Source: Bacteroidota bacterium
GTDB taxonomy: Bacteria; Bacteroidota; Bacteroidia; AKYH767-A; OLB10
Assembly: GCA_024638565.1 (NCBI GenBank)
Contig: JAHEKC010000002.1
Coordinates: forward strand, 1 to 60,163
Reading direction: 5' to 3'
DNA length: 60,163 nucleotides
Within the stretch, counting starts at the first letter, position 1; every line of letters begins with the position of its first letter. Made by a program: the position numbers and the translations under genes. Positions 46,198 through 53,691 of the stretch are shown one piece after another. The notes under the pieces were generated by a model that had not been told where the DNA came from, did no database searches, and saw only the letters and a list, made by a program, of their open reading frames with translations.

Positions 46198-46205
46198 CAA
46201 AAGTA
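46198..46205 (-). promoter_or_regulatory. Putative -7 box TACTTTTG for the lemA-TPM-TPM operon
   Basis: The minus strand reads TACTTTTG (TAnnTTTG), 57 bases upstream of the lemA ATG and downstream of the PH-like gene. It is the only exact match in that gap. Confidence 0.4.
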
Positions 46206-46216
46206 ACCCATGCGGG

Positions 46217-46720
46217 TCAAACGCCGGTATCCTTACCGGCAGCCCCTATGCAGCTGCTGATGATCCGCTTCAGTTCTTCAGGACGCTGTGTGCCTACCAG
46301 GTACACCAGGCCCTGGCGGTCCGTGAGCCGGAGGGCATGTCTGCCTGACGTATAAAAGCGAATCACGCCTTTAATGTGCAGGTTATAAGCGGGGTTGTTG
46401 ATCAGGTACGGGCTGTAATCTGTCTGCTCGCACTTTACAATGGAGTTCAGGTCGACCCTTACCTTGCGCGTGGTCCAGATCCCGTCCAGCTCCAGGTAGT
46501 CAGAAAAAACTTTCGTGTGCAGGTGCTTCACAAAAAGAAACAGGATGGCAATGACGAGGATGGCACAGCCTACCAGGAAAAATAGTTCACCGTTCTTTTC
46601 CCGCTCTTCCGTCCAGTAGTAGGCGACAAAGCAGAACAGGACGAACACCAGATTACGCATCAGTGCAGGCTTATTGAAACCCAGGTATTGCTTTTCCTCG
46701 AACAGGGGCTTTTCCTTCAT
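46217..46720 (-). CDS. Two-helix membrane protein with PH-like domain
   Basis: 167 residues. Two adjacent membrane helices (about 22-38 and 47-65) precede a soluble domain with alternating strands (FSDYLELDGIWTTRKVRVDLNSIVKCEQTDY, IRFYTSGRHALRLTDRQGLVYLVGTQRPEELKRII), the layout of small bacterial PH-like proteins. The start overlaps the tilS stop by four bases (ATGA on the minus strand). The role is unknown. Confidence 0.7.
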   Translation of the reverse strand: MKEKPLFEEKQYLGFNKPALMRNLVFVLFCFVAYYWTEEREKNGELFFLVGCAILVIAILFLFVKHLHTKVFSDYLELDGIWTTRKVRVDLNSIVKCEQTDYSPYLINNPAYNLHIKGVIRFYTSGRHALRLTDRQGLVYLVGTQRPEELKRIISSCIGAAGKDTGV

Positions 46721-48060
46721 TGTGCTTCAAAGATAACTTCCAGGCAGTTTTGAGTGGCTGCGGTAACTTTAAACCGATCGTCAATGCGGTCACCGGTTAC
46801 CCAGGCGATACTGCCACCTGAAACCAGCAGCCAGGTAGCCGCCTTGCGGGTCACCGAATATTTGTTGTTTATAAAGAAATCGCTCAGTTTCATCTTGCCC
46901 CGCATGCCCAGTGGCCTGAAGGTATCACCCTTTTCCCATTTGCGCAAATGAAGCGGAAATTTAAGCCTGGCCATATCAAGCCATGCCACATTCGGATCAC
47001 CCAGCCTGCCCGTCACGATGTTCTTTTTCATATCTGAGGTGAGGGCGAGCTTTCGGATGCTGAATGTCCCGTGGCTGGTGTCGATATGATGTTGGTCGGC
47101 GCCGATAACATGTTCCTCCCGGCCGGACACTTTGCGCCTGGCGAGCAGCAGGTGCGTTCGATCCCTGAGGATACGATAATCCCCCGATAAAAATATTTTG
47201 CCGGGAGGGCCGTCAAGCGACCGGTAAATGTCTTCACATACGGAGCGATTGAATCCGTATGACCTGATCAATTCAAATAGCAGGGTAGGCGCACCTGCAT
47301 GTGACCTGAGCTTCCTGGTGTCGATGCGCAGTTCGTTCCCTTTCCGGATTACAATTTTCTTCCGAAGCAACTCCACGTATTCCGCCAGCAGGTGCCCGGT
47401 GTCCATTGCGATTTCGCCATGCAGGCGAAAGGCCTCGAGAACGGATGGATTGATTTCCGCCAGTACCGGCATGACCTTGCGCCGGACCAGGTTGCGCCTG
47501 TAATGTGTTTTTCTGTTGGACCTGTCTTCCCGCCATTCGATTTTTTCCCTTCTGGCAAAGGACCTGATGTCTTTTCTTGTTGCAAACAGCATCGGGCGGA
47601 TAAGTGCACCCCGGACCGGAACGATCCCATGCATGCCCGCCACGCCGGCACCCCTGACCAGGTTCAGGAGCATGGTTTCGGCGGCATCGTCGAGGTGGTG
47701 CGCCGTGGCCACCTTCTGGTACCCGTATCGTTTCCGCAGCTTTTCGAAGTAATCATACCTGAGGGTCCGCGCGGCCATCTGGATGGATATCCCTTCCTTT
47801 TCAGAGACCTTCATGGCATCGAGCTTTCTGGAATAGACCGGCAGCCGGTTCCGCTTGCAGCACATCCGTACGAATGCTTCATCATCATCCGATTCTCCTC
47901 CCCGAAGGCCAAAATTGCAATGGGCTACCCCGATCCTTATTTCAGACCGGATGAACAGGTGCAGCATGACCATGGAGTCAATGCCCCCGCTGACAGCAAG
48001 GAGCACCTTTTCCCGGGCCAGCTTTCTGTCTTCAATAAATCTCAAAAATGCTTCCCACAT
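46717..48060 (-). CDS. tilS: tRNA(Ile)-lysidine synthetase
   Basis: 447 residues from the ATG at 48060; the track's longer frame extends into marC antisense sequence. TilS adds lysine to C34 of tRNA(Ile) CAU so it reads AUA. The PP-loop is LLAVSGGIDSMVMLHL, followed by VAHCNFGLRGGESDDDEAFV and the family core TAHHLDDAAETMLLNLVRGAG. The C-terminal part (about 330-447) carries the tRNA-binding tail domain. It is divergent from marC across a 121-bp gap. Confidence 0.95.
   Translation of the reverse strand: MWEAFLRFIEDRKLAREKVLLAVSGGIDSMVMLHLFIRSEIRIGVAHCNFGLRGGESDDDEAFVRMCCKRNRLPVYSRKLDAMKVSEKEGISIQMAARTLRYDYFEKLRKRYGYQKVATAHHLDDAAETMLLNLVRGAGVAGMHGIVPVRGALIRPMLFATRKDIRSFARREKIEWREDRSNRKTHYRRNLVRRKVMPVLAEINPSVLEAFRLHGEIAMDTGHLLAEYVELLRKKIVIRKGNELRIDTRKLRSHAGAPTLLFELIRSYGFNRSVCEDIYRSLDGPPGKIFLSGDYRILRDRTHLLLARRKVSGREEHVIGADQHHIDTSHGTFSIRKLALTSDMKKNIVTGRLGDPNVAWLDMARLKFPLHLRKWEKGDTFRPLGMRGKMKLSDFFINNKYSVTRKAATWLLVSGGSIAWVTGDRIDDRFKVTAATQNCLEVIFEAQ
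46728..46735 (-). promoter_or_regulatory. Possible internal -7 box TATCTTTG at the end of tilS
   Basis: The minus strand reads TATCTTTG eight to fifteen bases before the PH-like protein's ATG, inside the last tilS codons. It may give that gene its own short transcript, but because it is in coding sequence chance is a fair alternative. Confidence 0.25.
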
Positions 48061-48181
48061 GATTGGCCAGGCTACCCGGCCGAATAAGATAATGCTTTTG
48101 GTATAAATTCCGTACGCTTTGAATCGCGGTATACCTGCGGGCGGTGAAACCCTGCCCCGAATTCGTAAATTAGGGCACATC

Positions 48182-48742
48182 ATGGATTTCAAGAATGTCT
48201 TGACGGTTAGCATGATCCTTTTCGCGGTGATAGACATCATCGGATCCATCCCTGTCATCATTGAAGTGCGGCGCAAGGCCGGCAGCATTCATGCGGAAAA
48301 AGCCACGATCACCGCATTGGGCATCATGCTGCTGTTCCTTTTCGTGGGAGAGAACATCTTAAAGCTTATTGGCCTCGACCTTTCGTCATTTGCCATTGCA
48401 GGCGCCCTCGTGTTGTTTTTCATTTCCCTGGAAATGATCCTGGGCGTACGCATATATAAAGACGAACTTCCTGAAACTGCCAGCATCGTTCCCATCGCCT
48501 TCCCGCTCATCGCCGGGGCCGGCACCATGACTACCATCCTCTCGCTGCGGGCGGAATACCTGGCTTTAGAGATCATCACCGGCATTGTGCTGAACATCGT
48601 CCTGGTATACCTGTGCCTGAAGAACATCGGTTTCCTGGAAAGGCTGCTCGGCCCCACCGGTATTGGCGTCGCACGCAAGGTATTCGGGTTCATTCTACTG
48701 GCCATCGCGGTAAAGCTGTTCCGGAGTAATATCGGTTTGTGA
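48182..48742 (+). CDS. MarC-family integral membrane protein
   Basis: 186 residues from the ATG at 48182; the track start at 48119 lies too far upstream. Six membrane helices match the MarC/UPF0056 family: VLTVSMILFAVIDIIGSIPVII, SSFAIAGALVLFFISLEMILG, SIVPIAFPLIAGAGTMTTIL. Despite the name, E. coli MarC does not confer multiple antibiotic resistance; the transported substrate, if any, is unknown. It precedes the lpxC gene on the same strand with a 66-bp gap that contains a separate promoter box. Confidence 0.9.
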   Translation: MDFKNVLTVSMILFAVIDIIGSIPVIIEVRRKAGSIHAEKATITALGIMLLFLFVGENILKLIGLDLSSFAIAGALVLFFISLEMILGVRIYKDELPETASIVPIAFPLIAGAGTMTTILSLRAEYLALEIITGIVLNIVLVYLCLKNIGFLERLLGPTGIGVARKVFGFILLAIAVKLFRSNIGL

Positions 48743-48778
48743 ATGACCGCCGTCACCAGGCGTTAAATCAATAAGTAA

Positions 48779-48786
48779 TACATTTG
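48779..48786 (+). promoter_or_regulatory. Putative -7 box TACATTTG for lpxC-fabZ
   Basis: TACATTTG matches TAnnTTTG and lies 22-29 bases before the lpxC ATG, in the gap after marC. It would give the lpxC-fabZ/lpxA unit its own promoter with a leader of about 15 bases. Confidence 0.45.
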
Positions 48787-48808
48787 TCACCCCGCAAACT
48801 GACCGCAA

Positions 48809-50209
48809 ATGCCTGCCAGACAAACGACTATTAAGCAGCCGGTATCCATCTCGGGCGTGGGCCTGCATACCGGCGAAGAGGTGGAAGTGACCTTTAAGCC
48901 GGCACCGGAAAACTACGGGTACAAGTTCATCCGCACAGACCTTCCGAACCAGCCGGTAATCGAAGCGGACGTGGACCTGGTATCTGATACCGAACGGGGT
49001 ACCACCCTGTCCAGGGACGGTGTGAAGGTGTCGACCACGGAGCATGCGCTGGCCGCGGTAGCCGGCCTGGAGATCGACAATGTGAAGATCGAGGTACACG
49101 GGAGCGAACTGCCCATTCTCGATGGCAGCTCGGCGCCGTTTATCCGGGCCCTCCAAAAGGCGGGCACAAAGGAACTGCAGGCTGAACGCGTGTATTTCGT
49201 ATTAAAAGAAAACCTCACGTTCGAGGACACGGACAAAAAGGTGGAGATGCTGGCCGTGCCCAGTGAAGACTTCCGGGTCACGGTGATGGTGGACTATAAT
49301 TCCGAGGTGCTGGGCACACAGCATGCCCAGCTGCATAAGATCGACGAATTCACCGGTAACATCGCCCGGTGCCGGACCTTCGTATTCCTGCATGAGCTCG
49401 AAACACTGGTCAGGCATAACCTGATCAAGGGCGGCGATCTTGACAATGCCATCGTGGTCGTGGACAAGCCGGTGGAACAGACCAAACTGGATGAGCTGGC
49501 TACGCTGCTGAACAAGCCCAAGGTGGAAGTGGTGGAAAAAGGGTTTCTCAATAACGTGAAACTTCATTTTCAGAATGAACCGGCCCGGCACAAACTGCTT
49601 GACATCGTAGGTGATTTTGCCCTGATAGGCATGCCTGTCAAGGCGCACATCCTCGCTGCGCGTCCAGGACATAAAGCCAACGTGGCATTCGCGAAGAAAA
49701 TCAAGGAGCTGATCAAGAGTCAAAAAAACGGTACGGACCGGCGTGTATTTGACCTCGAAAAGGAACCGCTTTATGATGTCAATAAAATACAGGAGTTTCT
49801 GCCGCACCGTCCCCCTTTCCTGTTTATCGACAAGATTCTCGAACTGAGCGACACCCACGTGGTCGGGCTGAAAAATTTCAGTATGGGTGAATGGTTTTAC
49901 CAGGGACACTTCCCGGGAAATCCCGTTACGCCGGGTGTCATCCTGGTTGAGGCCATGGCACAAACCGGTGGCATCCTGGTGCTGAATACGGTTCCGGATC
50001 CGCAGAACTACTGGACATATTTCATGAAGATCTCCGAGGCACGTTTCAAACAAAAGGTGATGCCCGGCGACACGGTGGTTTTTGCGCTGAAGCTGGTAAG
50101 CCCTATCCGGAGGGGCATCTGTCATATGAAGGGTGAAGCGATCGTTGGCGGGAAAGTGGTGATGGAGGCTGAAATGCTCGCACAAATCGCAAGAAAGGAA
50201 GGCGCATGA
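48809..50209 (+). CDS. lpxC-fabZ: Bifunctional LpxC deacetylase / FabZ dehydratase
   Basis: 466 residues, a fusion characteristic of Bacteroidota. The LpxC part (about 1-310) is the zinc deacetylase that commits UDP-3-O-acyl-GlcNAc to lipid A synthesis: GVGLHTGEEVEVTF, zinc ligand His79 in STTEHALAAV, and DIVGDFALIGMPVKAHILAARPGH with the catalytic-region histidine. The FabZ part (about 315-466) is the hot-dog dehydratase that removes water from 3-hydroxyacyl-ACP: FLPHRPPFLFIDKIL, GHFPGNPVTPGVILVEAMAQ. The two activities compete for the same acyl-ACP pool. lpxA follows in a four-base overlap. Confidence 0.97.
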   Translation: MPARQTTIKQPVSISGVGLHTGEEVEVTFKPAPENYGYKFIRTDLPNQPVIEADVDLVSDTERGTTLSRDGVKVSTTEHALAAVAGLEIDNVKIEVHGSELPILDGSSAPFIRALQKAGTKELQAERVYFVLKENLTFEDTDKKVEMLAVPSEDFRVTVMVDYNSEVLGTQHAQLHKIDEFTGNIARCRTFVFLHELETLVRHNLIKGGDLDNAIVVVDKPVEQTKLDELATLLNKPKVEVVEKGFLNNVKLHFQNEPARHKLLDIVGDFALIGMPVKAHILAARPGHKANVAFAKKIKELIKSQKNGTDRRVFDLEKEPLYDVNKIQEFLPHRPPFLFIDKILELSDTHVVGLKNFSMGEWFYQGHFPGNPVTPGVILVEAMAQTGGILVLNTVPDPQNYWTYFMKISEARFKQKVMPGDTVVFALKLVSPIRRGICHMKGEAIVGGKVVMEAEMLAQIARKEGA

Positions 50210-51000
50210 TCAGCAAGTTTGCCTCCGTTCATAAGGAGGCCCGCATTGGCAGCAACGTCCACATTGAGCCGTTCACCAATATCCAGCGCGACGTCGAGAT
50301 TGGAGACGGCACCTGGATAGGCTCCAATGTCACCATCATGGATGGAGCGCGCATAGGCAAGCATTGCAAGATATTTCCCGGTGCGGTCCTTTCCGCCATT
50401 CCACAGGACCTGAAATATGCCGGCGAATACACGACGGCCGAGCTGGGTGATTATTCCATCGTTCGGGAATGTGTTACGCTCAACAAGGGAACCAAAGCCC
50501 TTGGGAAGACCGTAGTGGGTTCGCATTCCCTGTTGATGGCCTACGTACATGTAGCCCATGACTGCATGGTGGGCAACCACTGCATCCTTGCCAACGGCGC
50601 CACGCTTGCGGGGCATATCAATATTGATGATTATGCCATTATCGGAGGACTTTCAGCCGTTCACCAGTTTGTACATATCGGGGGCCACGTCATGATCTCC
50701 GGTGGTTCACTGGTCAGAAAGGACGTGCCGCCTTTTACAAAGGCAGCACGTGAACCACTCTGTTATGTGGGCATCAACTCCATCGGTTTGCGCAGGCGCG
50801 GGTTCCCAACTGAAAAAATTAACCAGATCCAGGATATCTACCGCATTCTTTTCATGAAGGGATACGGGTATGGAAAGGCCGTTGCAAAAATTGAGGCTGA
50901 ATTACCCGCTACGCCCGAAAGGGACGAGATCATGCAGTTTTTCCGCAACTCTTCGAGAGGGCTCATGAAAGGCTATTTCTCCAGGGACGACAGGCCGTGA
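50206..51000 (+). CDS. lpxA: Acyl-ACP:UDP-N-acetylglucosamine O-acyltransferase
   Basis: 264 residues. The left-handed beta-helix is evident from hexapeptide repeats (IGSNVHIEPFTNIQRDVEIG, GDGTWIGSNVTIMDGARIG), with the catalytic histidine region VHVAHDCMVGNHCILANGATLAGH. LpxA performs the first step of lipid A synthesis. The start overlaps the lpxC-fabZ stop. The C-terminal helical part ends with FFRNSSRGLMKGYF. Confidence 0.96.
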   Translation: MISKFASVHKEARIGSNVHIEPFTNIQRDVEIGDGTWIGSNVTIMDGARIGKHCKIFPGAVLSAIPQDLKYAGEYTTAELGDYSIVRECVTLNKGTKALGKTVVGSHSLLMAYVHVAHDCMVGNHCILANGATLAGHINIDDYAIIGGLSAVHQFVHIGGHVMISGGSLVRKDVPPFTKAAREPLCYVGINSIGLRRRGFPTEKINQIQDIYRILFMKGYGYGKAVAKIEAELPATPERDEIMQFFRNSSRGLMKGYFSRDDRP

Positions 51001-51010
51001 CAGGTCAGAC

Positions 51011-51661
51011 GTGACAAGGCTTCAGTTAAATAATGTCGGCAAGCACTACGGGCCGGGATGGGTGTTCCGGCACTTTGAAAGTCGCTTTGACTCCGGTGAC
51101 AGGGTGGCGGTTACCGGGTACAACGGTTCGGGCAAATCGACCCTGCTCCTGCTGATCGCCGGGGCAGTGGCGCCTGACGAAGGCACGGTCATGCTTGATG
51201 CGGGTAATGGGGAAATTCCCGGAAACATGCTGTACCAGCATATTACCTATGCAGCCCCGTATATCGACCTGCCGGATGCCTATTCCGTATCGGAGCTGAT
51301 GCATCTTTATGGGAAATTCAAGCATCCCCTTGAATCGCTGTCCGGTTTTTTTTCGGAATCCGGCCTGGAAGCACACCATAACAAGAAAATCAGGGAATTG
51401 AGTTCTGGCATGCAGCAAAGGCTCAAATTGTTGCTTGCCCTGGGGTACCACTCAGCCATGGTGCTGCTTGATGAACCCGCCTCCAATTTGGATGAACCGG
51501 GGCTGTCCTGGTACAGCGGCCTGCTGCAACGGGTGGATCCCGGGTCCATCCTGTTTATCGCATCCAACGATCCCGGGCGCGAAACGCCCGGCTGCACCCG
51601 CACGGTTCGCATGGAAGAGCACAAGACCGGGGATAAAAGGTCAGTTCATACAAATGCATGA
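51011..51661 (+). CDS. ABC transporter ATPase, orphan, GTG start
   Basis: 216 residues starting at the GTG at 51011, ten bases after the lpxA stop; no ATG is nearer. Walker A is VTGYNGSGKSTLLLL, signature LSSGMQQRLKLLLAL, Walker B VLLDEPASNLDEPG. The short size and signature resemble CcmA-type ATPases. The permease is not adjacent and no second ABC gene follows, so the partner is unknown. Confidence 0.87.
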   Translation: MTRLQLNNVGKHYGPGWVFRHFESRFDSGDRVAVTGYNGSGKSTLLLLIAGAVAPDEGTVMLDAGNGEIPGNMLYQHITYAAPYIDLPDAYSVSELMHLYGKFKHPLESLSGFFSESGLEAHHNKKIRELSSGMQQRLKLLLALGYHSAMVLLDEPASNLDEPGLSWYSGLLQRVDPGSILFIASNDPGRETPGCTRTVRMEEHKTGDKRSVHTNA

Positions 51662-51905
51662 GGTCCTTCAGCCTGTAAGATTTCAGCCAGTCCTGCCTTG
51701 ATTTTTACACGCATGAGGGGTGCTTTTACAGACGTATTTCGCTAAGTGTTTATCAACCAGCACGCATGGGAACCCTGGAATCGGAAAGGGCGGAAAAGCA
51801 GCGGGGACAAGGGTTGTAAGGTTTTATGAAGTCCGTCTTAATTTTTCCTATTAATTAACTTTTCCAGCGCAGATTGGTTTAATAGTTGTAGTATAACCGG
51901 CAAGA

Positions 51906-52106
51906 ATGGAAGTAACAGGAAATAACACCAAGGACGATATGTACAAAGAGCCGGTAATGACATACAATCACATGCAGGAAGAAGCCGTGGAGCATACGGC
52001 TGAAGAAAAGCGGTTCGGCAAGATCAGGAACAACGTCGTGTTCAAATTCATTGCCGAGGAACTGATTATCGCCCTGCTCCTGGCCCTGATCTTTTACATG
52101 ATCTGA
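51906..52106 (+). CDS. Small tail-anchored membrane protein, function unknown
   Basis: 66 residues. An acidic polar N-terminal half is followed by a short basic patch (KRFGKIRNN) and a final hydrophobic helix that ends the protein (FIAEELIIALLLALIFYMI). This is the layout of a tail-anchored protein with the N-terminus in the cytoplasm. No family recognised. The 244-bp gap upstream contains no recognised promoter or RNA. Coding status is inferred from the ordered layout and start context, not proven. Confidence 0.55.
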   Translation: MEVTGNNTKDDMYKEPVMTYNHMQEEAVEHTAEEKRFGKIRNNVVFKFIAEELIIALLLALIFYMI

Positions 52107-52143
52107 TACCCCGCCAGCGGTTATGGCCGGCCCGGGGGAATGG

Positions 52144-52527
52144 TCATGCCAGGTCCTTTTGAAGGAATCCGTTGAATTCCTCCCTCAACTCCTTAAATAT
52201 TTTTTCGAATTGCGCCAGCCGGTCTTCGTGGCTTTTATGTTTGTCCTGCAGTGACTCATCCTTGCCGTTGTTGTCCTGCTGCAATGCCTCGATAGCATTT
52301 TCGTGTTGCTTGAAATCATGTCTCATGATATCCAGCACCTCAGCCTGTACGGTAAACTGGTTTTGAAAATGTTCGATTTCCGCCATCTGTTCCTGGGGCG
52401 GCTTGTTCATTACCACTTCGTCGAGCTGCTTATTGAGCTTTTCCAGTTCACCACGGTAAAACTTGATCTTGTTTTGCCACTCCGCATGCCGGGCATGCAT
52501 GTCGAGGAGCTGTTCTTTGGTGTGCAT
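52144..52527 (-). CDS. Small coiled-coil protein, function unknown
   Basis: 127 residues, almost entirely helical and highly charged (NKIKFYRGELEKLNKQLDEVV, MAEIEHFQNQFTVQAEVLDIM, EDRLAQFEKIFKELREEFNGF). No signal peptide or membrane helix; probably cytoplasmic and self-associating. It converges with the tail-anchored gene. A TATATTTG box lies about 150 bases upstream. Confidence 0.65.
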   Translation of the reverse strand: MHTKEQLLDMHARHAEWQNKIKFYRGELEKLNKQLDEVVMNKPPQEQMAEIEHFQNQFTVQAEVLDIMRHDFKQHENAIEALQQDNNGKDESLQDKHKSHEDRLAQFEKIFKELREEFNGFLQKDLA

Positions 52528-52869
52528 GATTATAAAGGTTTAAGGTGATTAATGCAGTACGTATCGGTTTTCCCTTGCGACAATAATAATATCAATCCGT
52601 TTTCCGGTGCACCAAGCAGCGCTTTGCTAACCGGCTGATCCGCAGGCCCGGCAGGCACCCTGCCCCTACCCGCTCCTAACAAATATACTGTTTTTCCGGG
52701 CTAAAATGCCGTTTTCCACTGCTGATTCCTGTTCTGCCCCGTGGCAGGCCTGCCCTTTGTTCCACTATGGGGCCGAACCTTACAGCAGATATAATTCACC
52801 GGATAATGCGCCCTGCCCGCATCAAGCTGGTAGTATCCTTGCAACTGACGCTAGCAAGAATCCAATGTT
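52528..52869. other. 342-bp intergenic region
   Basis: This gap lies between two divergent genes (minus-strand coiled-coil and plus-strand type B protein), so it must hold both promoters. A TATATTTG box on the minus strand (52680-52687) is listed separately. On the plus side TATCCTTG, one base off consensus, lies about 30 bases before the 52870 start. I see no ORF or RNA gene in it. Confidence 0.6.
52680..52687 (-). promoter_or_regulatory. Putative -7 box TATATTTG for the coiled-coil gene
   Basis: The minus strand reads TATATTTG (TAnnTTTG), about 150 bases before the coiled-coil gene start. The long leader it implies makes this the least certain of the boxes. Confidence 0.3.
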
Positions 52870-53301
52870 ATGAAAAGACTCCTTATTTTAAGCATCATCG
52901 CCACAATGCTGGCCACGACGGCCTACAGCCAGACGGTACAGCTCAGCCGGAAATACCGTGTCATTGCCGTAAAGAAAGGGCAGCCGGGCATCACGAGCAT
53001 GTCCAATGAAACGGAGGTTATTCCAACCATGTACCTGTATATTCCCAGTGCCTTTACCCCTAATGGGGACGGCCTCAACGACACGTTCGGTATCCAGGGA
53101 GAATCCATCAGTGGCTTCCATATCCAGATTTTTAACCGGTGGGGGCAAATGGTTTATGAAAGCCAGGACGCCACCATGGCATGGGATGGCAGTTACAAGG
53201 GGCTGGCTGCCCCTCAGGGTGCGTATGTGTACAAGCTGGCCGCATCCAATGTCAGCGGGCGAACGATGGTAAAAAAGGGTACGGTCAACCTGGTACAATA
53301 G
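52870..53301 (+). CDS. Minimal T9SS type B (gliding-motility CTD) secreted protein
   Basis: 143 residues. A signal peptide (MKRLLILSIIATMLATTAYSQ) is followed by about 30 residues of linker and then a full type B sorting domain: IPSAFTPNGDGLNDTFGI, FHIQIFNRWGQMVYES, WDGSYKGLAAPQGAYVYKL. This CTD normally targets large adhesins to the type IX machinery and can be kept on them; here there is almost no cargo. A strong terminator follows at 53350. Confidence 0.87.
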   Translation: MKRLLILSIIATMLATTAYSQTVQLSRKYRVIAVKKGQPGITSMSNETEVIPTMYLYIPSAFTPNGDGLNDTFGIQGESISGFHIQIFNRWGQMVYESQDATMAWDGSYKGLAAPQGAYVYKLAASNVSGRTMVKKGTVNLVQ

Positions 53302-53691
53302 GTTCACTGTCTCCACCCTCCTCTCTTAACAAACCAAAAGCATCCAAGGCCGGCCTCCAGGCCGGTCTTTTGTTTCTATCCGGGTGCATGCTTCGGCTTC
53401 CGGGAAAACACCAGCTGCCACGCGGTATCAAATCCTTAACCCTGGCCACCGCAAAGCGACGCTGAGTTTGGGTGAAATCATCTTTTTCTTTGGTGAACGT
53501 CTTTTTTTCAGGGGCGAATTGCGGTTTTCAACAACCACTTGAAAACTTTTATTTCTGAATATCAGTCGATTAAATAATTAAATTTTGGTTGTGGCTGATT
53601 ACTAGGACATTCGGATTAGCTTAGGCTTTGCCAATTCAAAGGGCACCTTGCTTAAAGCCGCTTGTTTAGTCCTCTTTTCAAAAAATAACCA
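53302..53691. other. 390-bp intergenic region upstream of the giant gene
   Basis: After the terminator at 53350 the region becomes AT-rich (from about 53500), which is unlike the surrounding sequence and suits a promoter region for the long gene starting at 53692. Near-matches such as TAGGCTTTG (about 53624) occur but no exact -7 box. I see no ORF or RNA gene. Confidence 0.6.
53350..53371 (+). terminator. Intrinsic terminator after the type B gene
   Basis: A perfect hairpin (CCGGCC, loop TCCA or so, GGCCGG at 53350-53365) is followed by TCTTTTGTTT. It lies 48 bases after the stop of the 52870 gene. Confidence 0.8.

Noticed and set aside
49202-50185. 327-residue minus-strand ORF
   Set aside because: It lies entirely antisense to the lpxC-fabZ gene, whose motifs are complete; composition is that of a reverse-frame shadow.
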